This document shows, piece after piece, positions 50,504 through 60,379 of a stretch of 64,000 nucleotides of DNA; position 1 is the first letter of the stretch; the number at the start of each line of letters is the position of its first letter. The DNA comes from an uncultured Pirellulaceae bacterium (lineage in GTDB: Bacteria; Planctomycetota; Planctomycetia; Pirellulales; Pirellulaceae). The notes beneath the pieces were generated by a model. The model saw only the letters and a program-made list of their open reading frames with translations. It had not been told where the DNA came from and did no database searches. The DNA lies in the NCBI GenBank assembly GCA_937941455.1, contig CALDHM010000002.1, positions 1-64,000 on the forward strand, read 5' to 3'. A program made the translations under genes and the position numbers.

Positions 50504-53299
50504 TTGACCATGTTGGACCTTTCCATCCCGGCGATCGATCAAAATGACAATCATCGGTCGACGCGTGTTGCTACAGTGATCGCTGGCCCCCATTCGCGAT
50601 GGTGTCTGCTTGCGCTGGCCGTTGTCCTAATTTCGCTTGGGGCATGGGGTATCGCCCAGGATCAAGCGGCAACTCCGGATGCAGCCACCGTGAACGCCTT
50701 GGTCCGGCAACTGGGTTCCGATCAATTCGCGATTCGTCAAGAGGCGACGCGCCGACTGCTCGAGTTTGGCCCGGCCGCGCTCGAGCTCCTTGCCGCTTGG
50801 CGGGATGAAGGGGACCGCGAAATGAAAGAGCGTTTGCGGGCGATCGTCACGGCGATTCGCCTGCGGGTCCCACTCGACAGCGCGTACGTGTTCACCGATG
50901 TCGTCCAACAGTTCGAATTCTTGCCAGATTTCATGCAGGTGGAACTATTGCGGATGCTCGCGGCCGAAAACAGGAGCGACTTTCTGCTCGATCTGGTCGA
51001 CAGCGTGCCGAATCAGGCCAGTGCCTTGGAACTGCAGATGAGGGCCTTCCCGATCAACAAAATGCTCGCGACCTGGGCTAACGAATCCGACACTCCTCAG
51101 CTCGTCGCTTTGCTTCGTCATCCTTTCTTGCAACGCCATTACCCGGAGCTGAGTTTCAACGGCTTACGTCTGTTGGGGCAGATCGATAATGAAGCGGAGG
51201 CTTGGCTAGCTCGCGTGGCGAATCGACCAGCCAGCGACGCCGATCTGGTCACCGCCTACGTCGCGCTTCGAACCGCAGGGCGGACTGCCGAGGCTAAGCC
51301 GTGGCTCGAAAGGATCACTGATCCGGCGTTGAGAGAGCGGCAGGTGACGGACTGGCATCTGCGGCTGGCCGATTGGGATTATTTTCTGGGCGACGTCTCA
51401 CAACGGGAATGGGCGCGCGACGGGGTCCGTCTCGCGGAGCTCGACGACGAGGCGATTCGTTCCCTGGCTCTCGAACTGACCGTTGCTCGAATTGCTCAAC
51501 ACCCGAGTCGATTCGCCCGGGCACGGGAGATCGTCGCCCGGCTGCTAAAGGCCGGGGAGCAGTTGACCGACGAGACTAAGCCGAAGTTTGTGATCCTGGC
51601 CAATACACTATTAATCAATGGCGAGGTCGACTTGGCACTGGCCGCCGCCGAGCGGCTCGACACGGGGCTGGCGCTGGCGATTGCCGATTCCGTTCACGAT
51701 AATCTCGCTATGGCCAGAATCTTGCAGATTCCAGAGGAGCCCGCGGAGCGTTGGCGTTGGCTCAATCGGCACTTGGACGAGCTGCGCCGATTGCAAACTG
51801 AGACCGACGTTTCCGATTTGAATGCAAGCGAGGAACATCCCGTCGTCAAAAAATATCGCCAGCTGCTGGCCGCGTGCGAGTACTGTGCAGAGAGCGGACA
51901 CAATACCGACGCGGTTGTATTTTTAGAATCGCTCCTGGCGAACGTCCTCGCCGAGGACCGATTCGCATTTGAACAGCGCAGCGATATCATCCTGCGTCTG
52001 GCAAATCAGCAGCCCGCTAATTTCTGGCAGACCGTGGAGTCAGTCGGCTCCAACAACCACTACCAAATGAGGTACGTTCAAAATTACTTGTTTAGGCCAC
52101 AAAACGATTTGGGCGAATTCTGGATCGATGCTTTGCGCGACACCAGGACTTACAGCCGGGAGGGATTGCGAGGCATCGCCAAGATTCTCCATTCGCCGTT
52201 GGCAGAACGCGACGACGATTTTCGAATCGATCCAATCATCGAGTCGATCGATCGGTCAACCGCAGCGGAGCGGTACAGCGACACGCCCGGGCAGATTCAC
52301 TTCATGCTGGGACTGACCTATCTTGCTCATGGCCGCTGGGCTGACTACGAGTCGATGTTGCAAACGGCCGTCGCGGATTATCAGCATCGGAAGGCCGCCT
52401 TGTATTTGGGACGAGACGCCCACGATCGCCGAGACTGGGACGCGGCCATTCCCCTGCTAGAGTTGGCGACACGGGAATTTGATACTGACAATGCGGCGTT
52501 GTTGATGCTGATGCGGGCGTATCGGGAAACCGGCAACCCGAAGGAAATGAAGGCTAAACTCGCAGCACTTTTTCTGCAAGACACTTACCTGACGGCTGAT
52601 CGAGTGGAGGAACTGGTCAGCTACGGCTTTGCCGACATGCTGCTCGAAATCAAGCCGGATGGATACCTAGCCAATCATTTATGGTTCGGCCGCGATGACG
52701 TACAAGCCACCCATTGGTCCGACAGCCATCTCATCGATATCGTCCAGAATTTTGTCGAACATGTCGAAGTTTACTTTCTGATCGACATTTATCGGAAATC
52801 CCTCATTCACCGCGCTGCTCTGTTGTCCCAACAAGCAAACCCGGAGGCTGCCGCCGCGCTAATCGCCGAGGCCGGACCGGCCATTGTCAGTTACGGAAGT
52901 CTTTGCGAACTGTTAGCCCCTTTGCTCGAACAACGCGGTCAATCCGCCACTGCCGAACGGATTTTCGAGATGCAGGCTGCGTGGTTCATCGACCGCTTGA
53001 AAAAATTCCCGGAGAATCCGTCGCTTCTCAACAATTTTGCTTGGACCTGCGCATCCGCGTGTCGACGTTTGCGCGAGGCGACCTATTGCTGCGAACGCGC
53101 ACTGGCCTTGCGACCAGGGAACCGGCAATATTTGGATACCTTAGCTACGCTGTATCACTTGCAGGGACGTCACGTCGAGGCCATCGCGCTGAACGAACTG
53201 TGTCTGAGGCAAGATCCCAGCTATCCTCATTATCGGGTCCAGCGGCAAAGATTTTTGTCCGGAGCGACCAACCAGGACGAGGGCGCGCGGCTAAAATAG
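50504..53299 (+). CDS. Large TPR/HEAT-type repeat protein with N-terminal TM anchor
   Basis: 931 aa; TM near residue 30; helical repeats; C-terminal LNNFAWTCASACRRLREATYCCERALALRPGNRQYLDTLATLYHLQGRHVEAIALNE. Confidence 0.75.
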   Translation: MTMLDLSIPAIDQNDNHRSTRVATVIAGPHSRWCLLALAVVLISLGAWGIAQDQAATPDAATVNALVRQLGSDQFAIRQEATRRLLEFGPAALELLAAWRDEGDREMKERLRAIVTAIRLRVPLDSAYVFTDVVQQFEFLPDFMQVELLRMLAAENRSDFLLDLVDSVPNQASALELQMRAFPINKMLATWANESDTPQLVALLRHPFLQRHYPELSFNGLRLLGQIDNEAEAWLARVANRPASDADLVTAYVALRTAGRTAEAKPWLERITDPALRERQVTDWHLRLADWDYFLGDVSQREWARDGVRLAELDDEAIRSLALELTVARIAQHPSRFARAREIVARLLKAGEQLTDETKPKFVILANTLLINGEVDLALAAAERLDTGLALAIADSVHDNLAMARILQIPEEPAERWRWLNRHLDELRRLQTETDVSDLNASEEHPVVKKYRQLLAACEYCAESGHNTDAVVFLESLLANVLAEDRFAFEQRSDIILRLANQQPANFWQTVESVGSNNHYQMRYVQNYLFRPQNDLGEFWIDALRDTRTYSREGLRGIAKILHSPLAERDDDFRIDPIIESIDRSTAAERYSDTPGQIHFMLGLTYLAHGRWADYESMLQTAVADYQHRKAALYLGRDAHDRRDWDAAIPLLELATREFDTDNAALLMLMRAYRETGNPKEMKAKLAALFLQDTYLTADRVEELVSYGFADMLLEIKPDGYLANHLWFGRDDVQATHWSDSHLIDIVQNFVEHVEVYFLIDIYRKSLIHRAALLSQQANPEAAAALIAEAGPAIVSYGSLCELLAPLLEQRGQSATAERIFEMQAAWFIDRLKKFPENPSLLNNFAWTCASACRRLREATYCCERALALRPGNRQYLDTLATLYHLQGRHVEAIALNELCLRQDPSYPHYRVQRQRFLSGATNQDEGARLK

Positions 53300-53359
53300 C
53301 GACTGCTCTTTTCTGGCATCTTCATCAAACAGCTTAAGAACTCGAGAAGGCTAATCCTC

Positions 53360-56300
53360 ATGAGTCGATTTGGAATCGTCGCCGCATGGTTGGTATTGAT
53401 CTCCCAAACGGCAGTCGCGTCAGCTCAAACCGAACAATCCCTTTCCGACTGGACGGTATCTTTGGACGGTGGTCGGACCTTTCGCAGCATTGCCGTCCCC
53501 GGCACGATCGAGGATCAAATCGATGTCGATTTCGATGGCGTTTCGATCTATCGCACCGAACTGCCTGCGCATTTTCTCGATGGCAGCCAGCGAGTCTTAC
53601 TGCGATTCGAAGCGGTGGCGACCCATGCGAAAGTTTTCGCGAATGATAATTTGATCGGCGAACATTTGGGGGGGTGGACCCCTTTCACCGTCGATTTGAC
53701 CACCCCCATTAGGGAACGAGACCACGATCGGCCGTTCGTGATCACTGTCGAGGTCGATGAACGCGTCGGCCACAACACGCAAGGGTTTTTGCCCATCGTG
53801 ACCAATCACTTTGGCGGCATTTGGCAACCGGTCACCGTGCGGCAGGTCGCGGCAGCGTACATCATCCGCGAAGCCGTGGCGGTCTTTGCAGATCCGCGGC
53901 GGCCGCAACTGAGTTTCATCGTGCCGATCAGCCGGGACCTCGACGCGACGACGCGTCTGGAGGTCGCCGTCGCTCCGCTCACTCGATCGGGCCAGCCAGG
54001 GCCTTGGGAAGTCCTGTCGGGCGAGTGGAAGATCTATCCAGGATCAACGCGCATCCTCGGCGCGACCGGTTACTTCTGCGACGAAGTTTGGGGGGGGACA
54101 GCGACAACGGCGGGCCCATGGAAGTTATGGAGCCCGGACGATCCCCAACGCTATGCCCTCCGCTTCCGCGTGGTTGACGATGCCGGCGAACTGCTCGACG
54201 AGCATCTGGAAAAATTCGGCGTGCGCGAATTTACCGCCGACGGCGATGCGTTTGTACTTAACGGGCGACCGATCTCGATCCGCGGAGTGTTGAACTGGGG
54301 TTACGCGCCGCCGAGCGTCGCGCCGTCGCTGGACGAGGATTGGATGCGCGATGAAATCCGCTTCGCGCAAAGCCGCGGGTTCAACTTGATGAAGTTTTGC
54401 CTCTGGATTCCCCCCAAACGCTATCTGGAACTCTGCGATGAGATGGGGATGCTGGCCTGGATGGAATACCCGACGTGGCATCCCAAATTGGACCAAGACC
54501 ATCTCGTCGAGTTGGATCGCGAATACGGGGAGTTCTTCGAATATGATCGCAATCATGCTTCGATCGTCCTCCGCAGTCTTACCTGTGAAACTGGTCCGAG
54601 TGCCGACGTCGACGTCATTCGCTCCCTCTACGAAAAATGCAAGTCGATGATTCCAGGAGCAATTGTCGAGGACGATAGCAGTTGGATCAGCTGGAATCGG
54701 ATTCACGACTTCTACGACGATCATCCATATGGCAACAACCACACCTGGGTCGCCACGCTGGAAAGGCTGAAGGCTTACATTGCCGCGCGGGAAGCGAAAC
54801 CCTTAGCCTTGGGGGAAGCGATCGCCGCCGACAGTTGGACCGTACCGACCGAGGAAGCTCTGGACTATGCTCGTCGCTACCCGGCCCAAGCGCCGTGGGC
54901 ACTGGCCGATCAAACGCGCTGGCTCGCGCAAATGGAACGTCTGGCCGCGCGGAATGGACGCCGATTCGCGGCAGCCGAATTAAACGAACAGTCGCGGCAT
55001 TATGGACATTTGATGCGGAAATATCAAATTGAGGTCTACCACCGTGAGGTGCCGCGAGGTGCCTATGTCGTCAGTGTCATCCGCGATTTCCCCAAGGCGG
55101 CGATGGGGCTGATCGATTACTGGGGGAACCCCAAACAGACCCCGAAGGATTGGAGCTTTCATGGCGATCGAATGGTCCTGCTGCGCACCGATCAGGATCG
55201 CCGCAGTTTTTTCAGCGGCGAGACCGCGTCGATCGAATTGTTGGCGAAGGATCTTTTTGGCCAGGAGCGGCGCGGGCACCGCGTGCAGGTGGCTCTGCGT
55301 GACAGCGCGGGAGAGACCGTCGGGGAGTTCACAATCCAGAATATTTCCGACGATATCGCCGCGCCGTTGCGCGGCGAGCTGATGCTGCCGTGCGTTGAGC
55401 GGCCGACCCGATTGACGATCGAGGCTCGCTGGCAAGCAGGGGAACAACTGGTGGCCGCCAACCAGTGGCCGATCTGGTTGTTCCCCCGAGTCGCGGACCG
55501 GGTGCTTGCTCGATTCCATCCGTCGGCGCAAGATTTGATCGGCAAGCTGCCGGTCGATGTCGCCCCCCCCTCCGCGGCGGCAAATTCACTCGTCGTAACC
55601 AGAATGCTGGATCGCGAGCTTCTGGGGCAGCTTGAAAAGGGGGCTAACATTTTGCTTGTGCCCGATAATCGACCAGGGAGTTTTCCGGTTCAAGACCATT
55701 GGTTCTTGCGCGGCTCGCTGGCGATTTTCGCCGACGATTCGGCTTGGCATGTCCCCTTCCGGCTTGCCACAGAGTCGGAAGCTGAATCGCAGAATATGCT
55801 GGTGGAATTGCAGCATTTTGATCTGTCCGGACCTGTCGTGCCGCGTATCGATCATTACTTGGAGACAATCGACCCGCTGGTGTTGGTTTGGGATCATCAC
55901 GATATGCGTGAGGTGCGGACCCATGGGCTTGCCTTCCGTTTGCCAGTCGGCGCGCAGGGGAGTCTCCTCGTGTCGACGATGAATCACGGCGGCGATACCA
56001 ACGCTGCCGGCGCTTGGTTGCTCGACCAATGGTTGCGGCAGACGACCACGGGAAAACGGGACACAGAGGCCGCGGCGCAGAACCTCATGCAGCTGCAGGG
56101 AGAGTTGACCCGGCAAATCCTTCCGCTAACCGATCGCAACTGGCGGTTTCGGCCTGATGGCGAAAAGAAGGGGCAGGAACTCGGTTGGCAAAAAGCCGCT
56201 TTCGACGACTCCAGCTGGGAGTCGATCGGCATCGACCGGCATTGGGAGAGTCAAGGTCATGCCGCTCTCGATGGCTGGGCTTGGTATCGCAGGCGCATCG

Positions 56301-56593
56301 AGTTGCCGGTGGCCTTTCGAGATGCGGAAAAAATCTATCTCAATTTCACTGGTGTCGATGATTACGCCGAGGTTTACATCAACGGGCGCTTGGTGGCGAC
56401 CCTCGGAGACCTGGCGGCGAAACAAACGGCCTTCGATCTCCGCCGCAGTGTCGATATCTCCTCTTATGTCCAACCGGGAGAGGCCATCCAAGTGGCCATT
56501 GCGGTGTACGACTGGTACGGCGCTGGCGGTATTTTCCGACCCGTCAGTTTATCGACCGAGCCGCTGAGCGATCAGCCGCCGATTCTGAAATGA
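53360..56593 (+). CDS. Glycoside hydrolase family 2-type protein (sugar-binding and TIM-barrel domains)
   Basis: Signal peptide; IRGVLNWGYAPPS...RDEIRFAQSRGFNLMKFCLWIPPKRYLELCDEMGMLAWMEYPTWH; C-terminal carbohydrate-binding-like domain. Confidence 0.87.
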   Translation: MSRFGIVAAWLVLISQTAVASAQTEQSLSDWTVSLDGGRTFRSIAVPGTIEDQIDVDFDGVSIYRTELPAHFLDGSQRVLLRFEAVATHAKVFANDNLIGEHLGGWTPFTVDLTTPIRERDHDRPFVITVEVDERVGHNTQGFLPIVTNHFGGIWQPVTVRQVAAAYIIREAVAVFADPRRPQLSFIVPISRDLDATTRLEVAVAPLTRSGQPGPWEVLSGEWKIYPGSTRILGATGYFCDEVWGGTATTAGPWKLWSPDDPQRYALRFRVVDDAGELLDEHLEKFGVREFTADGDAFVLNGRPISIRGVLNWGYAPPSVAPSLDEDWMRDEIRFAQSRGFNLMKFCLWIPPKRYLELCDEMGMLAWMEYPTWHPKLDQDHLVELDREYGEFFEYDRNHASIVLRSLTCETGPSADVDVIRSLYEKCKSMIPGAIVEDDSSWISWNRIHDFYDDHPYGNNHTWVATLERLKAYIAAREAKPLALGEAIAADSWTVPTEEALDYARRYPAQAPWALADQTRWLAQMERLAARNGRRFAAAELNEQSRHYGHLMRKYQIEVYHREVPRGAYVVSVIRDFPKAAMGLIDYWGNPKQTPKDWSFHGDRMVLLRTDQDRRSFFSGETASIELLAKDLFGQERRGHRVQVALRDSAGETVGEFTIQNISDDIAAPLRGELMLPCVERPTRLTIEARWQAGEQLVAANQWPIWLFPRVADRVLARFHPSAQDLIGKLPVDVAPPSAAANSLVVTRMLDRELLGQLEKGANILLVPDNRPGSFPVQDHWFLRGSLAIFADDSAWHVPFRLATESEAESQNMLVELQHFDLSGPVVPRIDHYLETIDPLVLVWDHHDMREVRTHGLAFRLPVGAQGSLLVSTMNHGGDTNAAGAWLLDQWLRQTTTGKRDTEAAAQNLMQLQGELTRQILPLTDRNWRFRPDGEKKGQELGWQKAAFDDSSWESIGIDRHWESQGHAALDGWAWYRRRIELPVAFRDAEKIYLNFTGVDDYAEVYINGRLVATLGDLAAKQTAFDLRRSVDISSYVQPGEAIQVAIAVYDWYGAGGIFRPVSLSTEPLSDQPPILK

Positions 56594-56707
56594 GACGGCG
56601 GCCAAGCGGAAAAATCGCGGCGAAATTTTATCGGTGTTACTTAATGGCATAGTGCCTAATCGGATAACGCCAGTTTCAATCGATTCTGCCAGATTTTGCT
56701 GGTTGAA

Positions 56708-56740
56708 AGTAGCGGAACGTAGTTACCATCGCCAGACAGC
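56708..56740. repeat. Partial match to the dispersed intergenic repeat (copy C)
   Basis: GTAGCGGAACGTAGTTACCATCGCCAGACAGCA; core CGTAGTTAC..TCGCCAGAC shared with copy B. Confidence 0.5.
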
Positions 56741-56881
56741 AGATGCCCGAAAAATATCGGCGTACTGGCGAGCGGTGCAAAAAAATGTGGCGCTATTCAG
56801 CTAGGCAGGGGGACCAACGCCCGAGTGCAACTGAGGTAGCGGTATGACTATGTAGTCTGCCAGCGGCATGTCTGGGGGAGG

Positions 56882-57955
56882 TTAAATTTCTTTCGTCCGT
56901 GGCCGCGGCTTGAGATGCCGATGCAGGTAGTTTGCGCGTTCGACGTTGAATTGTCCCCCTTTGCTCGATTTCGCCCGCGTGACTTTCTGCAAGTGGGCGG
57001 GCTGCATGTGGATGAATAACTTGTTGATTGTCGAAACGTCGAGATTGTCGATCAAACCGAGGTTGATCCCCATCCGCACGCGTGACAAGAGGTGCATCGC
57101 CTCTTCGCTGCCGATCTGCTGAGCGTTTTGCAAGGTGCCGTAGGCCCGACTGACTTGGTCGAATAAATCGTGATGATTTTCGGTGAGCAGAAATTCGCGG
57201 GCCTTGCGTTCGTAGTTCAGCAACACAGGGACAACCTCGCTAACTCGCGTGATGAGGTCTTCTTCGGTTTTACCCAGCGTGATTTGGTTGCTGACTTGAT
57301 AGAAGTCGCCGAGAGCCTGGGAGCCTTCGCCGTGCAGGCCGCGCACGACCAGATTGATTCGCTGCAGGCTGCGAAACGCCTTGTCGATCTGCTGGGTGAT
57401 CACCAGCGCCGGCAAATGCACGAGCACGCTGACCCGCATCCCGGTTCCCACGTTGGTCGGGCAAGCGGTCAAATAACCCAGCTGTTCATCGAAGGCATAG
57501 TCGATTTGCGACTCGATCAAATCGTCCAAGGCATTGATTCGCTCCCAGGCCTGCTGCAGGTCGAGGCCGCTCCTCATGACTTGGATCCGCAGATGATCTT
57601 CCTCGTTGATCATGACGCTGTGGCACTCTTGGGCATCGACCGCTACCGTTCGCGCCCCTTCGGCTTCGGCGAGTTCGCGGCTGATCAATTGTCGCTCGAC
57701 GAGCAGCAAGCGGTCGACTTCATCCAGTTGAGCGACGTTGATATATTGCAACTCCGCCAGCCGAGGTTCTCGTTGCATCCGTTCTCGAACCGTCGCCTCA
57801 ATGTTCGCGCGATCGATGTCCGAACAGCGACGAACGAAAGGAAAATCAGCCAAATTGCGGGCCAGGCGAATCCGGGTGCTCATCACGATATCTGATTCTG
57901 GACCGCTGCCACGCAGCCATTCGCCCAGCGCGTCCACCAACGAGTCAAGCGCCAC
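56882..57955 (-). CDS. mcsB: Protein arginine kinase (ATP:guanido phosphotransferase)
   Basis: SDIVMSTRIRLARNLADFPF, INEEDHLRIQ, YLTACPTNVGTGMRVSVLVHLPAL; GTG start 57955 directly after the mcsA stop. Confidence 0.95.
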   Translation of the reverse strand: MALDSLVDALGEWLRGSGPESDIVMSTRIRLARNLADFPFVRRCSDIDRANIEATVRERMQREPRLAELQYINVAQLDEVDRLLLVERQLISRELAEAEGARTVAVDAQECHSVMINEEDHLRIQVMRSGLDLQQAWERINALDDLIESQIDYAFDEQLGYLTACPTNVGTGMRVSVLVHLPALVITQQIDKAFRSLQRINLVVRGLHGEGSQALGDFYQVSNQITLGKTEEDLITRVSEVVPVLLNYERKAREFLLTENHHDLFDQVSRAYGTLQNAQQIGSEEAMHLLSRVRMGINLGLIDNLDVSTINKLFIHMQPAHLQKVTRAKSSKGGQFNVERANYLHRHLKPRPRTKEI

Positions 57956-57956
57956 G

Positions 57957-58460
57957 CTACCGTCCCTCCTGTTCCAATTGGCGAATTTGGTCCCGCACGC
58001 GAGAGGCCTTTTCGTAGTCTTCGTTCTCGACGGCTTCGCGCAGTTCCCGGCGGAGTTGGATGATTCTCGCCGCTCTCTCCCGTTGCATCGTGGGCCGCCG
58101 CGGTCGCTTGCCGACATGCTGCGAGCTGCCGTGAATGTTCATCAGCAGCGGTTCGAGCTCCTCACGGAAAAAAGTGTAATCGTGCGGGCATCCCAGGCGG
58201 CCGATCTGACGGAATTCGAAGAACGAGATGCCGCAAACGGGACATGTTTTGTCGTCCAGTTTCCGCAACTCTTCAGCCGTTTGTTCGAGCTTGACCTGGC
58301 CCTTGACCACATTCGTCATCAATTCGGCCTTCGGATTCGGGCTGCCTGCATGCAAAAAGACTTTCGCGCATTCGGCACAAAAGTGCAATTCGATCAAGCC
58401 GTCAGTCGTCAGGTCCGTGATGTGGAACGTAGCCGGCTTTTCACACTTGTCGCATTTCAT
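57957..58460 (-). CDS. mcsA: McsA-like zinc-finger/UVR-motif activator protein
   Basis: MKCDKCEKPATFHIT...CAECAK, CPVCGISFFEFRQIGRLGCPHDYTFF, UVR motif LRRELREAVENEDYEKASRVRDQIRQLE. Confidence 0.93.
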   Translation of the reverse strand: MKCDKCEKPATFHITDLTTDGLIELHFCAECAKVFLHAGSPNPKAELMTNVVKGQVKLEQTAEELRKLDDKTCPVCGISFFEFRQIGRLGCPHDYTFFREELEPLLMNIHGSSQHVGKRPRRPTMQRERAARIIQLRRELREAVENEDYEKASRVRDQIRQLEQEGR

Positions 58461-58686
58461 GATGTGAGTCTTAGTGGTTCACAAGCTGGCGATGAGATTC
58501 AAGACGCTCGTGCGTGGCTCCGATCCCAAGGAAACGCAGCCGTCTTAGCACTCCGCGGACGATTCATCTCGACGGCGCCAGGAGCGGTAGCCGAGGTCGA
58601 CCAATGGCCCGAGGCTGCCGCAGTCTGCCGTTGCCGTCACCAAACGTCGATCGTGTGCCCCGCGGGCATTACAATTTTACATTTTC

Positions 58687-58739
58687 CGTCGCTGCAGGAT
58701 AACGGGGCTAGCCCGCTGTCGTCCTGCCGACGCATTTTT
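58687..58739 (+). promoter_or_regulatory. Terminator-like imperfect hairpin in the upstream region of trpE
   Basis: CGTCG-CT-GCAGGA...GGGCTAGCCC...TCCTGC-CGACG followed by CATTTTT. Confidence 0.5.
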
Positions 58740-58864
58740 AACGCGGGAATTTTTCTGCTAAACTGGAGGACTCATTGTTGGCAAGCGATCCGCTGCGGCA
58801 CTCGACTTGCAACTCCAGCCTACGACCGGGTCCTCGAAGGAAAAAAATTTTTTCGCCCTTGACT

Positions 58865-60364
58865 ATGACAGCAGAGCCCGATTTTGAGCGATTCGTGGAG
58901 TTGGCTCGGGAACATGATGCCGTACCGGTTTGCCGACAACTGCTCGGAGATAGCATCACCCCGGTCTCCGCGTTTCGCCGCTTGGACCATGGCGAGACCG
59001 CTTGTCTGTTCGAAAGTGTCGTCGGTGGTGAAAACATCGGCCGATTCAACTTCCTGGCCATCGATCCGCAGCGATCGATGACTGCTGTTCGCAATCAGGT
59101 CACGTTTACCGACGGCCGACAACAACAAACGATCGAGTCGGCCAACCCGTGGAACGAGTTGCGGCGGGAGTTGGCGAAAGTGCGCGTGGCCCACTGGGAA
59201 GGCTTGCCCCCGTTCGTCGGCGGCGCGGTGGGATTCGCTGGCTACGATTCCGTGCGGTACGTCGAGCACTTGCCCAACGCGCCCGAGGATGATCGCCAGC
59301 TCCCCGATATGAGCTTCTCGTTCTACGATCGTGTGATTGTATTCGACAATGTGAAGAAAACGGTGTCGATCATCGCTCTAGCTTGGCCCAAGCGGCATAC
59401 CAGCGACCGCAATGCCTACGACGAGGCCCTCTATCGAATCCAGCGCACGATCCAGGCCATCAATCGCCCCAATCCGGAACGGGATCTACAAGCTCTCGAT
59501 GTGTCGGCAGGGCCTGCGCGACCACTCGACATCGACGCACTGACCTCGCAGGCGGACTTCGAGTCTGCCGTCCGCCAATGTGTCGACTACATCCGGGCGG
59601 GAGACATCTTCCAGGTCGTGCTCAGCCAGCGATTGGCGACTCCGCTGAAGGTCGACCCGCTAGAAATTTACCGTACTCTTCGCGTGCTCAACCCCAGCCC
59701 CTTCATGTTCTTTTTGAGAACTCCCGAAGTGACTCTCGTTGGCAGCTCTCCCGAGATCATGTGCCGCGTCGTTAACCGCCAGGTCACCGTGCGACCATTG
59801 GCCGGCACACGTCGCCGCGGTGCCACCCCAGCCGAGGACCACGAGCTCGAGCAGCAACTCCTCGCCGATGAGAAAGAACGGGCTGAACATGTGATGCTGG
59901 TCGATCTCGGCCGCAATGACGTGGGGCGCGTCGCTCAGTACGGTTCCGTCGCGCTCCCCGATTTGATGGTCGTCGAGCGGTATAGCCATGTGATGCATAT
60001 CTCGTCGACGGTTACCGGGCGACTGCGCGATGATTGTGACGCCTTCGACGCGCTGATGGCGAGTCTTCCCGCAGGCACGGTCAGCGGTGCTCCCAAGGTG
60101 CGGGCGATGGAGATCATCGACCAGTTCGAGCCGTTCCGTCGCGGCCCCTATGGCGGTGCCGTCGGCTACATCGATTACTCCAACAATGTCGATACGTGTA
60201 TCGCCCTGCGGACGATGGTCATTTGCGACGCGAAGATTTACGTTCAAGCCGGCGCGGGAATCGTGGCCGACAGCGATCCGACAGCCGAATACCAAGAAAC
60301 GATGAACAAGGCTCGGGGGCTGCTCAAGGCCATCGAGATCACCAACAGCCGCTTTGGCGTGTGA
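58865..60364 (+). CDS. trpE: Anthranilate synthase component I
   Basis: IRAGDIFQVVLSQRL, PSPFMFFLRTPEVTLVGSSPEIMCRV, RPLAGTRRRG, LVDLGRNDVGRVA, GTVSGAPKVRAMEIIDQFE; ATG at 58865. Confidence 0.96.
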   Translation: MTAEPDFERFVELAREHDAVPVCRQLLGDSITPVSAFRRLDHGETACLFESVVGGENIGRFNFLAIDPQRSMTAVRNQVTFTDGRQQQTIESANPWNELRRELAKVRVAHWEGLPPFVGGAVGFAGYDSVRYVEHLPNAPEDDRQLPDMSFSFYDRVIVFDNVKKTVSIIALAWPKRHTSDRNAYDEALYRIQRTIQAINRPNPERDLQALDVSAGPARPLDIDALTSQADFESAVRQCVDYIRAGDIFQVVLSQRLATPLKVDPLEIYRTLRVLNPSPFMFFLRTPEVTLVGSSPEIMCRVVNRQVTVRPLAGTRRRGATPAEDHELEQQLLADEKERAEHVMLVDLGRNDVGRVAQYGSVALPDLMVVERYSHVMHISSTVTGRLRDDCDAFDALMASLPAGTVSGAPKVRAMEIIDQFEPFRRGPYGGAVGYIDYSNNVDTCIALRTMVICDAKIYVQAGAGIVADSDPTAEYQETMNKARGLLKAIEITNSRFGV

Positions 60365-60379
60365 CCAAGGAGTACGGAC

